DNA of 64,000 nucleotides from the NCBI GenBank assembly GCA_007244375.1, contig SCVW01000034.1, positions 62,001 to 126,000 of the forward strand, given 5' to 3'. Within the stretch, counting starts at the first letter, position 1. Every line of letters begins with the position of its first letter. This DNA comes from Smithella sp. GTDB lineage: Bacteria; Desulfobacterota; Syntrophia; Syntrophales; Smithellaceae. Below the pieces are notes generated by a model, which had not been told where the DNA came from, ran no database searches, and was given only the letters and a program-made list of their open reading frames with translations. The translations under genes were made by a program, and so were the position numbers. Below, piece by piece: positions 1 through 9,734 of this stretch.

Positions 1-2410
1 CCATTTTTCCTGATGTATTACGAACGTAGAGTTTTTCCAGATCTTTGGGCAGCATGCGATAAGGAGCATCCACCTGAACAAAAACGCGCTTAACGGAACC
101 ACTTCTGACGAAGTCGTTGACGTAAGCACTGCCGAATGCCGCTGAAATAGTCCGATGAATAGATGAAATGGGAGCTCCCAATGCACCTGCCTTTTCCCAG
201 TCCACGTCAATTTTGTATTCGGAAACATCTTCCATGCCATTAGGGCGGACAGATGTAATTCGGGAATCTTTTGATGCCATGCCCAGAAGTTGATACTGAG
301 CTTGCAGCAAGGCCTGATGTCCAAGATCACCGCGATCTAAAAGTTCGAAGTCGATGCCTTTGGCCATGCCCAGTTCAACAACGGCGGGCGGGGGGAAAGC
401 GAAAACCATGGCTTCTCTGATACCCGAGAGAAACATCATGGCTCGTCCCGCAATGGCTTTGACCTTAAGATCGGCTCGGTTTCGAAGTTTCCAGTCCTTT
501 AATTTGATGAACACCATGCCATTATTTTGCGCACGTCCGGAAAAACCCATGCCGGTAAGGGTCAGGCAGGATTCCACAGCTTCTTTTTCATTCTCTTGGA
601 AATAATGTTCGATTTTCTTTGTGACTGCTTTTGTTTGTTCCAATGTGGAACCTTTGGGCATGAGAATCTGGGCCAACAGGATACCCTGATCTTCATCAGG
701 CAAATAGGCCGTGGGCATGCGCAAATATAAAAATCCCATGGCTACGACGATTACTAGGAAAACAATGAGGTAGCGTTTTTGTTTAGTCAAGGAATGACCA
801 ACCATATTTACATATCTTTTCCTGAGACCGAAGAACATGCGATCAAACCAAAGAAAAAAAGGACGTAGAAGGGGATGCGCGTTTTCCGCCGGCTCGTGTC
901 CGGATTTAACCGGTTTAAGCAGCGAGGCACAAAGTACCGGTGTCAGAATCAACGCGACAACCACCGACAGAAGCATGGCAGAGATGATGGTTATAGAAAA
1001 CTGGCGATAAATGATGCCGGTGGAACCGGGAAAGAACGCCATCGGTCCGAACACGGCCGAAAGTACCAATCCGATACCTATGAGCGCACTTGTAATTTGT
1101 TCCATGGATTTGGCGGTGGCTTCCTTCGGCGGAATGCCTTCCTCAGACATTATTCTTTCCACATTTTCGACGACGACGATAGCGTCGTCCACCAGAAGGC
1201 CGATAGCCAAGACCATAGCAAACATGGTGAGCATATTGATGGAATAGCCAAACAATCCAAGTATTCCAAATGTTCCCAGAAGTACCACTGGTACTGCAAT
1301 CGTTGGAATTAATGTAGCTCTGAAGTTGCCCAGAAAAAGCCACATGACCAGGAAAACCAGCAGAATAGCCTCAAAAAGCGTTTTTACCACTTCACTGATT
1401 GCCACTTTTATGAAAGGCGTTGTGTCAAAAGGATAGACGACCTTCAGTCCCGGTGGGAAGAATTTACTCAATTCCGCCAGCTTCGCTTTAACTCTGTCTG
1501 CCGTATCTAGGGCATTAGCGCCTGCCGCCTGCCGGATTGCCAGGCCGGTTGCAGGTTTGCTGTTGATTTCTGCCTGAATGTCGTAAACTTCTGTTCCAAG
1601 TTCTGTCCGGCCGATATCACTTATCCGGATAATAGAACCGTCGGGATTAATGCGCACGGGAATGGCGGCAAATTCTTCCGGGGTTTTCAACATATTCTGA
1701 ACGAGTATTGAAGCGTTGAGTCGCTGACCTTCCAGCGCCGGTGCGCCGCCCAACTGGCCGGCGGAAACTTCCACGTTGTAGGATTTCAAGGCTGCAATGA
1801 TATCATCAATTGTCAAATTGTAACTTGTTAGTTTGTCGGGATTGAGCCAGACGCGCATAGCGTACCCGCTGCCGAAAATGTTTACTTCACCTACGCCCGG
1901 CACACGCGCCAGAATTTTTTCCAGATTTGATTTTGCGTAATCCTGCAGGTCGTTTCTTTCCATACTGCCGTCTTCCGAAATTAATCCTACAATCAGCAGA
2001 TAATTGCGGGTGGATTTGCTGACGGTAATACCCCCGTTCCTGACGGTGTCGGGAAGACTCGTCATGGCAAGTTGCAGCTTGTTTTGTACCTGTGACCAGG
2101 CGAAGTCGGGATCGGTTCCAGCTTTGAAAGTCAGTTCTATTCGCGATGAACCTGCGGAGTCACTGATAGCAGACATATACAACAAATTATCGAAACCGGT
2201 CATTTTCTGTTCAATGATTTGAGTTACGCTGTTTTCAACGGTTTCAGCAGATGCGCCGGGATAGTTAGCATCAATAGCAATGGATGGCGGTGCGATGGGA
2301 GGATATTGAGAAATAGGCAAATTGTAGATGGCAAGTGCTCCCGCCGCCATAATAATAATAGCAATGACCCAGGCAAAGACAGGACGATCCAGAAAAAATT
2401 TTGATAACAT
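1..2410 (-). CDS. RND multidrug efflux permease, HAE1 (AcrB/MexB) type; C-terminus outside window
   Basis: Inner-membrane proton-driven pump subunit of a tripartite efflux system. About 803 N-terminal residues are visible of the usual 1,030-1,050. The start follows the family pattern (MLSKFFLDRPVFAWVIA, first transmembrane helix). The transmembrane-4 motif LLVDDAIVVVENVER lies near residue 407, exactly where the paired proton-relay aspartates of AcrB sit. The porter-domain pattern PDEDQG is present near residue 610. It begins 11 bases downstream of the adaptor gene and clearly belongs to the same operon with the TetR gene upstream. Substrates cannot be told from sequence. No outer-membrane channel gene is visible; it may lie beyond base 1. 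Confidence 0.95.
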   Translation of the reverse strand, partial: MLSKFFLDRPVFAWVIAIIIMAAGALAIYNLPISQYPPIAPPSIAIDANYPGASAETVENSVTQIIEQKMTGFDNLLYMSAISDSAGSSRIELTFKAGTDPDFAWSQVQNKLQLAMTSLPDTVRNGGITVSKSTRNYLLIVGLISEDGSMERNDLQDYAKSNLEKILARVPGVGEVNIFGSGYAMRVWLNPDKLTSYNLTIDDIIAALKSYNVEVSAGQLGGAPALEGQRLNASILVQNMLKTPEEFAAIPVRINPDGSIIRISDIGRTELGTEVYDIQAEINSKPATGLAIRQAAGANALDTADRVKAKLAELSKFFPPGLKVVYPFDTTPFIKVAISEVVKTLFEAILLVFLVMWLFLGNFRATLIPTIAVPVVLLGTFGILGLFGYSINMLTMFAMVLAIGLLVDDAIVVVENVERIMSEEGIPPKEATAKSMEQITSALIGIGLVLSAVFGPMAFFPGSTGIIYRQFSITIISAMLLSVVVALILTPVLCASLLKPVKSGHEPAENAHPLLRPFFLWFDRMFFGLRKRYVNMVGHSLTKQKRYLIVFLVIVVAMGFLYLRMPTAYLPDEDQGILLAQILMPKGSTLEQTKAVTKKIEHYFQENEKEAVESCLTLTGMGFSGRAQNNGMVFIKLKDWKLRNRADLKVKAIAGRAMMFLSGIREAMVFAFPPPAVVELGMAKGIDFELLDRGDLGHQALLQAQYQLLGMASKDSRITSVRPNGMEDVSEYKIDVDWEKAGALGAPISSIHRTISAAFGSAYVNDFVRSGSVKRVFVQVDAPYRMLPKDLEKLYVRNTSGKM

Positions 2411-2421
2411 AGACGCCTCCG

Positions 2422-3621
2422 TTATTTCGTTTTAACAGGCGGGGCTGTATTATCAATTTTCCCGCTGAGCTTTTCACTTTTTTCGTAAGAGACTACTTTT
2501 ACAGGAATGCCTGGTTTTACTTTTTGAATACCTTCGATAATTAAACGGTCACCAGCTTGAAGACCTGATGAAACAAGCCATTTATTGCCAATGGCGCGGT
2601 CAATAATGAGCTGGCGCGATTGAACTTTTCCTTCAGCATTTACGATGAGAGCAAGAGGGTTTCCCTTCGGATCGCGTGATATGGTTTCTTGTGGAACTAG
2701 TATGGCATTCTTGTGAATTCCTTCTTGTACAAGTGCGCGTACAAACATCCCGGGCATCAGTATATCTTTGGGATTGGGGAATACAATTCTCAAAATAACC
2801 GATCCTGTTGTCGGATCAACCGTTACATCACGAAATTTAAGGTCTCCTTTCAACGAATATTCAGTACCGTCATCCAAAAAAAGCTTAACTTTTTTTTGAT
2901 TTTTACCATTTTGATCCAATTGACCCGTCTGGAGTTGGCGGCGTAAGCGAAGGATGTCCGAGGTGGACTGGGTTACATCTACATACATGGGATCCAGTTT
3001 TTGAATAGTGGCTAACGCTAAAGGTTGATGAGCTGTGACCAGAGCGCCCTTCGTAACATTGGATCTTCCAATTCGTCCGGAGATAGGTGCTGTAATGGTT
3101 GTATATTTAAGATTGATGCGGGCTGTGTCGACAGTTGCTTTCCAATACTGAATGTCCGCCTGAACCTGTTTCAATGCGGCGGTCGCATCATCGTAGTCCT
3201 GTTGGCTTACTGCTTTTTCTTTCAACAGTTCCTTTAATCTGGTTACCTTTAACTGAATCGCCGGCAAACTGGCTTCAGACCTGGCTAAAGCGGCCTTGGC
3301 GTTATCAAGAGCTGTCCAATATGTAGCAGGATCTATTTTAAAAAGTGCCTGACTGGTTTTAACATATGTACCTTCTGTAAAGAGACGCTCCTGGATAATA
3401 CCACTGACTTGGGGTCGCACTTCGGCGATTAAACTGGCGGATGTTCGACCGGCAAGTTCTGTTGTAGTGACAACAGGTTCTGTCTTTACAGTAATAACGG
3501 CGACTTCAGGAGTCGGTGGAGGGAAACTCTTTTTTTGTTTTTCACAACCGTTCAAGATAAGGCCTAGAGCGAGAATGCCCACTAAAGCCAACATCCATCT
3601 TGTTTTAGTATTTTTTTTCAT
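2422..3621 (-). CDS. RND efflux periplasmic adaptor (membrane fusion protein) lipoprotein, AcrA/MexA type
   Basis: Links the RND pump to the outer-membrane channel. 399 residues. N-terminal signal with lipobox LILNGC gives an acylated Cys26. Then biotinyl-lipoyl-like halves (SGIIQERLFTEGTYVKTSQ and TITAPISGRIGRSNVTKGA) flank an alpha-helical hairpin (about residues 95-170), followed by a beta-barrel with LRIVFPNPKDILMPGMFVR and a membrane-proximal C-terminal part. The order regulator-adaptor-pump is the classic acrR-acrA-acrB arrangement. The lysine-rich C-terminal tail is not conserved in the family. Confidence 0.95.
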   Translation of the reverse strand: MKKNTKTRWMLALVGILALGLILNGCEKQKKSFPPPTPEVAVITVKTEPVVTTTELAGRTSASLIAEVRPQVSGIIQERLFTEGTYVKTSQALFKIDPATYWTALDNAKAALARSEASLPAIQLKVTRLKELLKEKAVSQQDYDDATAALKQVQADIQYWKATVDTARINLKYTTITAPISGRIGRSNVTKGALVTAHQPLALATIQKLDPMYVDVTQSTSDILRLRRQLQTGQLDQNGKNQKKVKLFLDDGTEYSLKGDLKFRDVTVDPTTGSVILRIVFPNPKDILMPGMFVRALVQEGIHKNAILVPQETISRDPKGNPLALIVNAEGKVQSRQLIIDRAIGNKWLVSSGLQAGDRLIIEGIQKVKPGIPVKVVSYEKSEKLSGKIDNTAPPVKTK

Positions 3622-3745
3622 TAGCTACCTCTATAATTTTCTTTATTTGATTATCCCAAATTCATTCATGATTTAATATATAAGTTTTATTGAAAGAAGA
3701 ACTTGTTGCATGTACAGAATACTTCCGGTTTTTGCATTGTTTCAA

Positions 3746-4321
3746 CTACCGTTTTATTCCATCCCAGCAGGCTTCCGTTGCCTGTTGGATAAGATTTTCA
3801 TCCAGGTTTACGAAACCGAGAATGTGGTCTCGCATAAGAGAGATCAGGGGGCCAAAGGCGATTGAAAATAATGCTGCTTTAGGAAAATCTTTCAAAATCT
3901 TCTTGTCAATTCCTTCCACAAAGATATCCATCAGGATATCATGTCTGCCCGGTTTTCCTAGGACTCTGTCCCTATGAAGGGAGATACCATATGGAGAGTT
4001 GAAATACTGCTCCATGTAACGAAAATGAAGAGGGTGTGCTATAAAATACTGCATAAGTTTTCTAATTAAATAAAGAAATCTATCCTTAAGAGGTCGATCG
4101 ATTTTGTAGCCCTGGTAAAGATATAAATTTATTTTCTCCTCCAATTCCTGATGCAATTCTGTAATAAGGGAATCCTTACTATTGAAATAACGATATATAG
4201 TTCCGGCTCCTACACCAGCCTTTTTTGCAATCATAGACATGGGTACTCCATGAAAGCCTTTTTCCGCAATAAGCTCTAAAGATGCGCGAACAATTTCGTC
4301 ATGTTTATCCGTGTTTTTCAT
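3746..4321 (-). CDS. TetR/AcrR family repressor of the adjacent efflux operon
   Basis: 191 residues. The N-terminal helix-turn-helix is visible around residues 24-48 (GFHGVPMSMIAKKAGVGAGT followed by IYRYFNSKDSLI), the standard TetR_N signature. The C-terminal part is a variable all-helical ligand domain. It is the first gene of the operon with the adaptor and RND pump, 124 bases upstream of the adaptor. A palindrome matching TetR-type operators lies 24 bases before its ATG (4345-4356), suggesting autorepression that also controls the pump; the inducer is unknown. Confidence 0.9.
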   Translation of the reverse strand: MKNTDKHDEIVRASLELIAEKGFHGVPMSMIAKKAGVGAGTIYRYFNSKDSLITELHQELEEKINLYLYQGYKIDRPLKDRFLYLIRKLMQYFIAHPLHFRYMEQYFNSPYGISLHRDRVLGKPGRHDILMDIFVEGIDKKILKDFPKAALFSIAFGPLISLMRDHILGFVNLDENLIQQATEACWDGIKR

Positions 4322-4344
4322 AATTTGACTTTATAAATCGGAGT

Positions 4345-4356
4345 GAATGTTCATTC
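4345..4356. promoter_or_regulatory. Candidate TetR operator (GAATG-TT-CATTC)
   Basis: A 12-bp dyad with two 5-bp arms and a 2-bp centre sits between a minus-strand TTGACA -35-like box (complement of 4381-4386) and the regulator ATG at 4321. The geometry suits autorepression of the tetR-adaptor-RND operon. Binding is inferred from position only. Confidence 0.5.
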
Positions 4357-4580
4357 CGGTATGCATTATTAAAAAATCTTTGTCAAGAAATTTATTGGAA
4401 ATATAAACTAGTAGAATGTTTTTATAAATATCTTTATTACGTGTCATTTAGAAGTCACGCAACTTTTCCGGAGTATTTCAGGTATGCGGGATCGCACTCC
4501 GCGAGAAATCTTAATGTTCCCAAAAATATACAAGATATCTCTCTCTGACCGATATGACAAGAATTCATTAAAGCACTACA

Positions 4581-5174
4581 CTAAGAAATTTTTTCTTGTT
4601 GTTTTTTTAAATCATAGGGAGTGTTAATATTAAGAAAAAGGCGTTCATCTTTATCATATGATTTAATTTCTTCTTCCGTAATTTTTAGCATACGCATGTC
4701 TTTGAATAAACCGCTAATCTTAAGTTTATCCGAAAAAATCATTTTTTTGATGGCAGGAAGGCATCGACGCGAATAGATTGCATGTAAAGTCTGAAATCCT
4801 ACAGAAAGCGCAGGAACAATAATGTCATGCTTGTCTGTCTTTTCAATCATATAAAGTATGAAATCTCTGTTCATAGAAGGCATATCGCAGGCACAGACAA
4901 AGGCGTAATTGTTATGTGAATAAAACAGCCCTGTGTAAATACCTCCCAAAGGACCTTTACCTTTATAAATATCAGTGACAATGATTATATCGGAGAATTC
5001 AGTATAAGAAAGAGGATCATTGGTAACAATAATTATTTCGGTAAATATGCTTTTATATATGTCCAATATTATATCAATTAGTCTTTTCCCGTTTATTTCG
5101 AGAAATGCCTTGTTGACGCCCATGCGGGAATTTTTACCGCCGGATAAAATTATTCCAGTAAAAGCTTTTTTCAT
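4581..5174 (-). CDS. mobA: Molybdenum cofactor guanylyltransferase MobA
   Basis: Transfers GMP from GTP to molybdopterin to give the MGD/bis-MGD cofactor used by formate dehydrogenases and related oxidoreductases. 197 residues, normal length. The nucleotide-binding signature LSGGKNSRMGVNKAFL is at residues 10-25, and CDMPSM (about residue 96) supplies the metal-binding aspartate of the family. It starts 27 bases after the giant activase and probably shares its transcript. A general NTP-transferase is the alternative, but the LSGG..SRMG..KA pattern favours MobA. Confidence 0.88.
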   Translation of the reverse strand: MKKAFTGIILSGGKNSRMGVNKAFLEINGKRLIDIILDIYKSIFTEIIIVTNDPLSYTEFSDIIIVTDIYKGKGPLGGIYTGLFYSHNNYAFVCACDMPSMNRDFILYMIEKTDKHDIIVPALSVGFQTLHAIYSRRCLPAIKKMIFSDKLKISGLFKDMRMLKITEEEIKSYDKDERLFLNINTPYDLKKQQEKIS

Positions 5175-5201
5175 ACCGATATTTTTATATTCCTTATATT
5201 A

Positions 5202-8200
5202 TTATTGTTTTAAAGATGTCTTTATGTCTTCATTTTCTTTAAATCTAAACACATTGAGCATGAATATTTCCAGTTTATTCATGACATTGGGAGGAAGAAG
5301 ATTACCGTCAATTTCAACTGATATAATTGGATATTTTTGTTCTCTGGCCCATGGTGTCAGAACGCCTTCAATTACCCGGCCGATAAGACAGGCGAAAGGT
5401 GAAATATTTATTATGCCGGAATATCCATCCATCATTGCAGTTGCGGCAACACCGCTGGAGATGCTTATTTCCGAATAAAGCTCCTGGTTAACAAAATGTC
5501 TTTCAGTATTTTTCATGATTTCTTCAATATTATGAGGTGAATCAGGAATCAATCCTGTTAAACCAAGTGTGCCCCGGATTTTTTTTTCAACATTATGTTT
5601 GTATACTTGCTCAATATTCCATCTGATCAAATCCATAAACTCTCGAGCAAAAAATCGGTGATACCAGGGAAGTAAATTCAATCTTTTTTTAAGTTCATAA
5701 CGCCTTACATAATCACAATAGTACACCCATTCTGCAATGCTGGATACTTTAACGATGATTCCGCGTCTGCTCAGATGCTGAATTAATTCGCCTACGGCAA
5801 AATCATCGCGACGTACGTATATCTCGCCTACAATGAGCACTTTAGGACATGTCTCCATTTTTTTCTTTAAAGGAATATTGGCAATCTCGGATGATATTTC
5901 CTTCAAAACGGGAAGAATTTTAGTGATATCTTTTTCGGCTATGCGGATCATTTTACGCCAAAGTTTATCATAAATAATGATTGCTTTTTCGGGATCGGCA
6001 GCGCAGGTTTTCAAGGATGTTTCCAGATCTTTCATGTAATCGCCAATGACAACTCCCCACCAGGCATATTTGGAAAAGTCGGTACCAAATTCATTATAGG
6101 AGTTGTCCGAATCCAAAGAAAATATAACAACATTTTCCAGTCGCAAGTCTTTAAAAATATTTTCAAAGAAGACAGAATATTGACCTGTCCGGCAAGGTCC
6201 TGAGGTGGTAGGAACAAACAAAAGATAGATTTCGTCTTTGCGATATTGATCGGATGAAAAATATTTAAGAGCGCTGCCCAGGACGAGGTGTGAAGGCACG
6301 CATTCCTTGCCGGAGGCATGATTCCGTGCCAGTTGCAGAGTATTTATATCGGGAATGGGCATTGCTTCAGTATTAATTCCGGATGATCGGGCAATTGCCG
6401 CCATAAGTTCAGCAGAAAGCCTGCCCATACTGGAGAGCAGAATTTTAACACGTGGATTGTTTTTAATAGGAATCTTCTCTCCGGTAAGCATATTTTTAAT
6501 ATGAATTTCATCGACCCGGTTGTTAACAAACCGCAGATTATTGTCATATCTTTCTTCATAAATATCTTTAAACTTTGATCTGTATCCTTCGATAATATCG
6601 AGAAAAGCCTCAATACGCGTATCGACTCCGGCGTCGGCTGTATGTGAATCCAATTCAAGAATTAAGAAAGGTTTTGTTCCCATTATCCATTTTAGATAAT
6701 GTAAAAGGAAAGAATCGGGAGCGCAGGAAAAGTTGGAAATATAAGTCAGATAAATATTATCTTCATTTTTTGAAAATACGCTGGCCTTCATGTCCTGTTG
6801 ACCGTAATACCAATACATGTGAGGATAGATTTCTGCATCGGCAAAGGGAAGAATATCAAAGGGAATAACTGAATAACCCGCAGTGGTAAATTTCTTGGGA
6901 ATGTCCATATTGGCATCCGTCGTAAAAGCATTGTATGGACGGCCCAGAATAGCAATAACCGGTTTTTTGTCTCTTCGGGCTTCAGTAAGTGCCTTTTGCC
7001 CGAGATATTCTGCTTTGGTAAAAAACTCAATTTGTTTGTTGTAGGCCAAAGTAAAAGCCTGTTTGGATTCATGTTCATTAAAGCCAAGTTTGCATCCCAT
7101 CTCGACAAAGGCTTCGCTGGCTTTATTTATTCCGTACATAAAGCTGATTAGCGGAGTCAGGTATTTATTTTCCGGAATTTCCGGAAAGGCCTTTTTGATG
7201 TAATAAGGTAAACTTTGAGTGATAGGACAAAAGTTTGCAGGATAATTCTTTTCATAACTTGCCATATCCTTGAAGTGCGGCAGGAAAATATAATCCAGAT
7301 TGCGTTCAAATATATCCTGCACAGCCCCGTGAGCGATTTCTGCCGGAAAACAATAAGCGCTTTCCACTCTTGCTGTTCCCTCGGCCGGGATATTCTTTGA
7401 AACAAGAATTTCAATCCCCAGCAAATGAAAGAACCAGGAATATAGTGGCCAGAGGGTATAAATGGAAAAACAACGGGGAATGCCGACAATGTATTCTTTT
7501 TTCTTTATAAAATTGTTGGGATCGGGGGCACATTCCTTAAAAAGAAGATTGTTGCGCTGTTCTATATAATCAGATACTTCAGCTTCATTAACGATCTTTT
7601 TCTTTCTGATATTGGCATACTTATTACATCGACCGCCAAACATGTATTTGTTGTTATTAACACTAAGAATGCGAATAGGGCAAAAGTTATCGCAGGATTT
7701 ACACTGAAATTCTTTTTCATAGATAATGTCGGTGGTGAGAATTTGATCGAGATCATAGGAAGTCTTGACCAAAAAGCCCTCTTTTAATTTTTGTTTGGCT
7801 AATACAGCAACTCCGAAGCAACCCATGAGTTCGGGATCGGGAGGAACAAGAATATCTTTATTCAGTAGCATCGCAAATGCTAAGGGCACCGCTTTATTTT
7901 TGGCTACACCTCCCTGTAGAACGATATTATTGCCAATGGTTCTGTTACCAACGACCCTGTTAAGATAGTTGGAGACTATGGATAATACTATTCCTGCTGT
8001 GATGTCTTCACGTGAGGCTCCCTGCTGGATTGCTTTGCGAACATCCGAATTAATGAATGCTGAACAGTGTTCTCCGAATTTTAGTGGTTTGCCGGCTTGA
8101 AGTGCTATATCGCCGATTTCCGAAGCGCTGGCAATATTCAAATCACCCTGCGCCGATTCTTCAAGGAAAGATCCTGTGCCGGCGGAACATGCTTCATTCA

Positions 8201-9470
8201 TGGCATAATCTATCGGAACTTTATTTTTTAGAAAAACATATTTGGCGTCTTGTCCGCCAATTTCGAATATTGTGTCGATATTGTCGTTATAAAAAGTAGT
8301 GCCAACGGTATGAGCGATAATTTCATTATATACGGCGGGAGTTTCCAGAAATACGCCGAGAAGTTCCCGCGAAGATCCGGTTGTTGCTGCAATCGTTATG
8401 TTGATTTTACCGTTGCCAATATCTTCGTTTATTTGTTGTTTCATTTTGGACAAACAATCCTTTAATGCCTTAACGGGATCACCGAAAGTACGACCATAGA
8501 AAGAAGCCGTAATCTCATTTGTTTCCATATCGATTAAGCAGGCTTTGGTCGTGGTTGATCCTCCGTCAACTCCCAGAATATATTCTTTTCCGGCTATGAC
8601 TTTAGCCTTGGGAGAGGGCAGGTAAGTTACTCTGCCTTCTGCAGTCTTTAAACTTTCGAATCGCTTAAACTGAATTCTGTTTGGCAAAAAAAGATTATCC
8701 AGCGAAGATAATACACTTCCTGAATTTCTGGCCATAAGTCCTGCTCCGTAGGCCTCAAAATACGAAGCCTGATCAGGAATTATGAACTTAATTCCCGGCA
8801 TACGCTCACGGATAAAATGAACTATATATTGATTTTGTGTAACACCGCCGACAAGAAGAACCTTTCCTCTGGTTATTTTTGCTCTTTTGATAAAGTCAAC
8901 CACTTTAGTGGCCATCACATCGGATAATGAAAGAACAATATCTTCTTTGTCGGCTTCGCCTTTATTCAAGCGATGGGTACAGTCACTTTTCATGAATACT
9001 GAACAACGTGAAGAAAGTTTCAGAACACGTCTCTGTTTCGAGATAGAATCAATATCATCAAGGCTCATGTTCATTCGTGCGAGCTGCTGTTTAAAAAACT
9101 CGCCGGTGCCCGAAGCGCATTTGTTTCCTGAAAAACTTTTTATAATCTTGTTATTATTATCAATTGTGTAAACAACAAAGTCCTCGCCACCAAGGGAAAC
9201 TACCGCATCAACTTTATAATTGAGATTTTGAATGGCTTCTTCAATACAAAGAGGTTCAATTACACTGTTGAGGTTTAAAAGGTGCCTGCCTTCGGTGCCG
9301 GTAGCCAGAGCTTTGATATTCTCCGGTATCTCATGGGATAAAAAAACTTTTTCCAGAGTGTGAAGAAAATTTCCCTCGTGAGGTTCTACTTCACTCCATG
9401 AAATATTATTGCCTTCCAGCATACTGACTTTAACACTGGAGGAACCTATGTTAATTCCCAAACTATGCAT
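5202..9470 (-). CDS. Giant acyl-CoA dehydratase activase-like protein (two BadF/BcrA ATPase domains plus DUF2229/HgdB-like regions)
   Basis: 1,422 residues. Two ASKHA ATPase modules of the 2-hydroxyacyl-CoA dehydratase/benzoyl-CoA reductase activator family follow each other: residues ~1-260 (GINIGSSSVKV, NKCASGTGEFF) and ~300-575 (GVDGGSTTTKACL, NEACSAGTGSFLEE). In each, the Cys of CSAGTG corresponds to the residue that binds the inter-subunit [4Fe-4S] cluster in known activators. A Cys-rich segment (CKSCDNFCPIRI) follows, then a DUF2229-type domain and a C-terminal region like dehydratase beta subunits. Known activators drive low-potential electrons at ATP cost; the substrate of this long fused form is not established. 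I prefer the ATG at 9470, with GGA 7 bases upstream, over a TTG at 9482. Confidence 0.9.
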   Translation of the reverse strand: MHSLGINIGSSSVKVSMLEGNNISWSEVEPHEGNFLHTLEKVFLSHEIPENIKALATGTEGRHLLNLNSVIEPLCIEEAIQNLNYKVDAVVSLGGEDFVVYTIDNNNKIIKSFSGNKCASGTGEFFKQQLARMNMSLDDIDSISKQRRVLKLSSRCSVFMKSDCTHRLNKGEADKEDIVLSLSDVMATKVVDFIKRAKITRGKVLLVGGVTQNQYIVHFIRERMPGIKFIIPDQASYFEAYGAGLMARNSGSVLSSLDNLFLPNRIQFKRFESLKTAEGRVTYLPSPKAKVIAGKEYILGVDGGSTTTKACLIDMETNEITASFYGRTFGDPVKALKDCLSKMKQQINEDIGNGKINITIAATTGSSRELLGVFLETPAVYNEIIAHTVGTTFYNDNIDTIFEIGGQDAKYVFLKNKVPIDYAMNEACSAGTGSFLEESAQGDLNIASASEIGDIALQAGKPLKFGEHCSAFINSDVRKAIQQGASREDITAGIVLSIVSNYLNRVVGNRTIGNNIVLQGGVAKNKAVPLAFAMLLNKDILVPPDPELMGCFGVAVLAKQKLKEGFLVKTSYDLDQILTTDIIYEKEFQCKSCDNFCPIRILSVNNNKYMFGGRCNKYANIRKKKIVNEAEVSDYIEQRNNLLFKECAPDPNNFIKKKEYIVGIPRCFSIYTLWPLYSWFFHLLGIEILVSKNIPAEGTARVESAYCFPAEIAHGAVQDIFERNLDYIFLPHFKDMASYEKNYPANFCPITQSLPYYIKKAFPEIPENKYLTPLISFMYGINKASEAFVEMGCKLGFNEHESKQAFTLAYNKQIEFFTKAEYLGQKALTEARRDKKPVIAILGRPYNAFTTDANMDIPKKFTTAGYSVIPFDILPFADAEIYPHMYWYYGQQDMKASVFSKNEDNIYLTYISNFSCAPDSFLLHYLKWIMGTKPFLILELDSHTADAGVDTRIEAFLDIIEGYRSKFKDIYEERYDNNLRFVNNRVDEIHIKNMLTGEKIPIKNNPRVKILLSSMGRLSAELMAAIARSSGINTEAMPIPDINTLQLARNHASGKECVPSHLVLGSALKYFSSDQYRKDEIYLLFVPTTSGPCRTGQYSVFFENIFKDLRLENVVIFSLDSDNSYNEFGTDFSKYAWWGVVIGDYMKDLETSLKTCAADPEKAIIIYDKLWRKMIRIAEKDITKILPVLKEISSEIANIPLKKKMETCPKVLIVGEIYVRRDDFAVGELIQHLSRRGIIVKVSSIAEWVYYCDYVRRYELKKRLNLLPWYHRFFAREFMDLIRWNIEQVYKHNVEKKIRGTLGLTGLIPDSPHNIEEIMKNTERHFVNQELYSEISISSGVAATAMMDGYSGIINISPFACLIGRVIEGVLTPWAREQKYPIISVEIDGNLLPPNVMNKLEIFMLNVFRFKENEDIKTSLKQ

Positions 9471-9510
9471 ACAACATTCCAAATGTGCTAAGATAACGGC
9501 TATATATTAC

Positions 9511-9539
9511 AAAATATTATTGATGAAGTCTATCGTCAA
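9511..9539 (-). promoter_or_regulatory. Candidate promoter for the activase-mobA operon
   Basis: On the minus strand TTGACG (9539-9534) is separated by 17 bases from TATTTT (9516-9511), about 40 bases before the activase ATG, in an AT-rich gap. Motif match only. Confidence 0.35.
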
Positions 9540-9654
9540 AAGCAGAATGAAGTTTGGTCAAAAATAATAATAAAACATAATTTAACAATTTTTATTTGGA
9601 TAATTATTTTTTGTGAAAAAATTGAACAATAACTTTAAAATGGATATATTGGAC

Positions 9655-9710
9655 TAATAAAAAAAGAACCGCAACAGGATATTTTAATTAATATTCCGCG
9701 CTACGGTTCT
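9655..9710 (-). terminator. Rho-independent terminator of the atpZ-atpI-atpB transcript
   Basis: AGAACCG (9665-9671) pairs with CGGTTCT (9704-9710), with an inner imperfect stem around an AT loop. On the minus strand the stem is followed by a run of T. It lies 25 bases beyond the atpB stop. Confidence 0.75.
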
Positions 9711-9734
9711 GTAGGTAAATATAATATTTTTATA

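Noticed and set aside
875-1312. 145-residue plus-strand ORF
   Set aside because: Antisense shadow of the RND permease, rich in Lys/Arg/His as expected from reverse reading.
9471-9482. TTG start of the giant activase
   Set aside because: ATG four codons later has a GGA signal at 7 bases and fits the family N-terminus (SLGINIGSSS).
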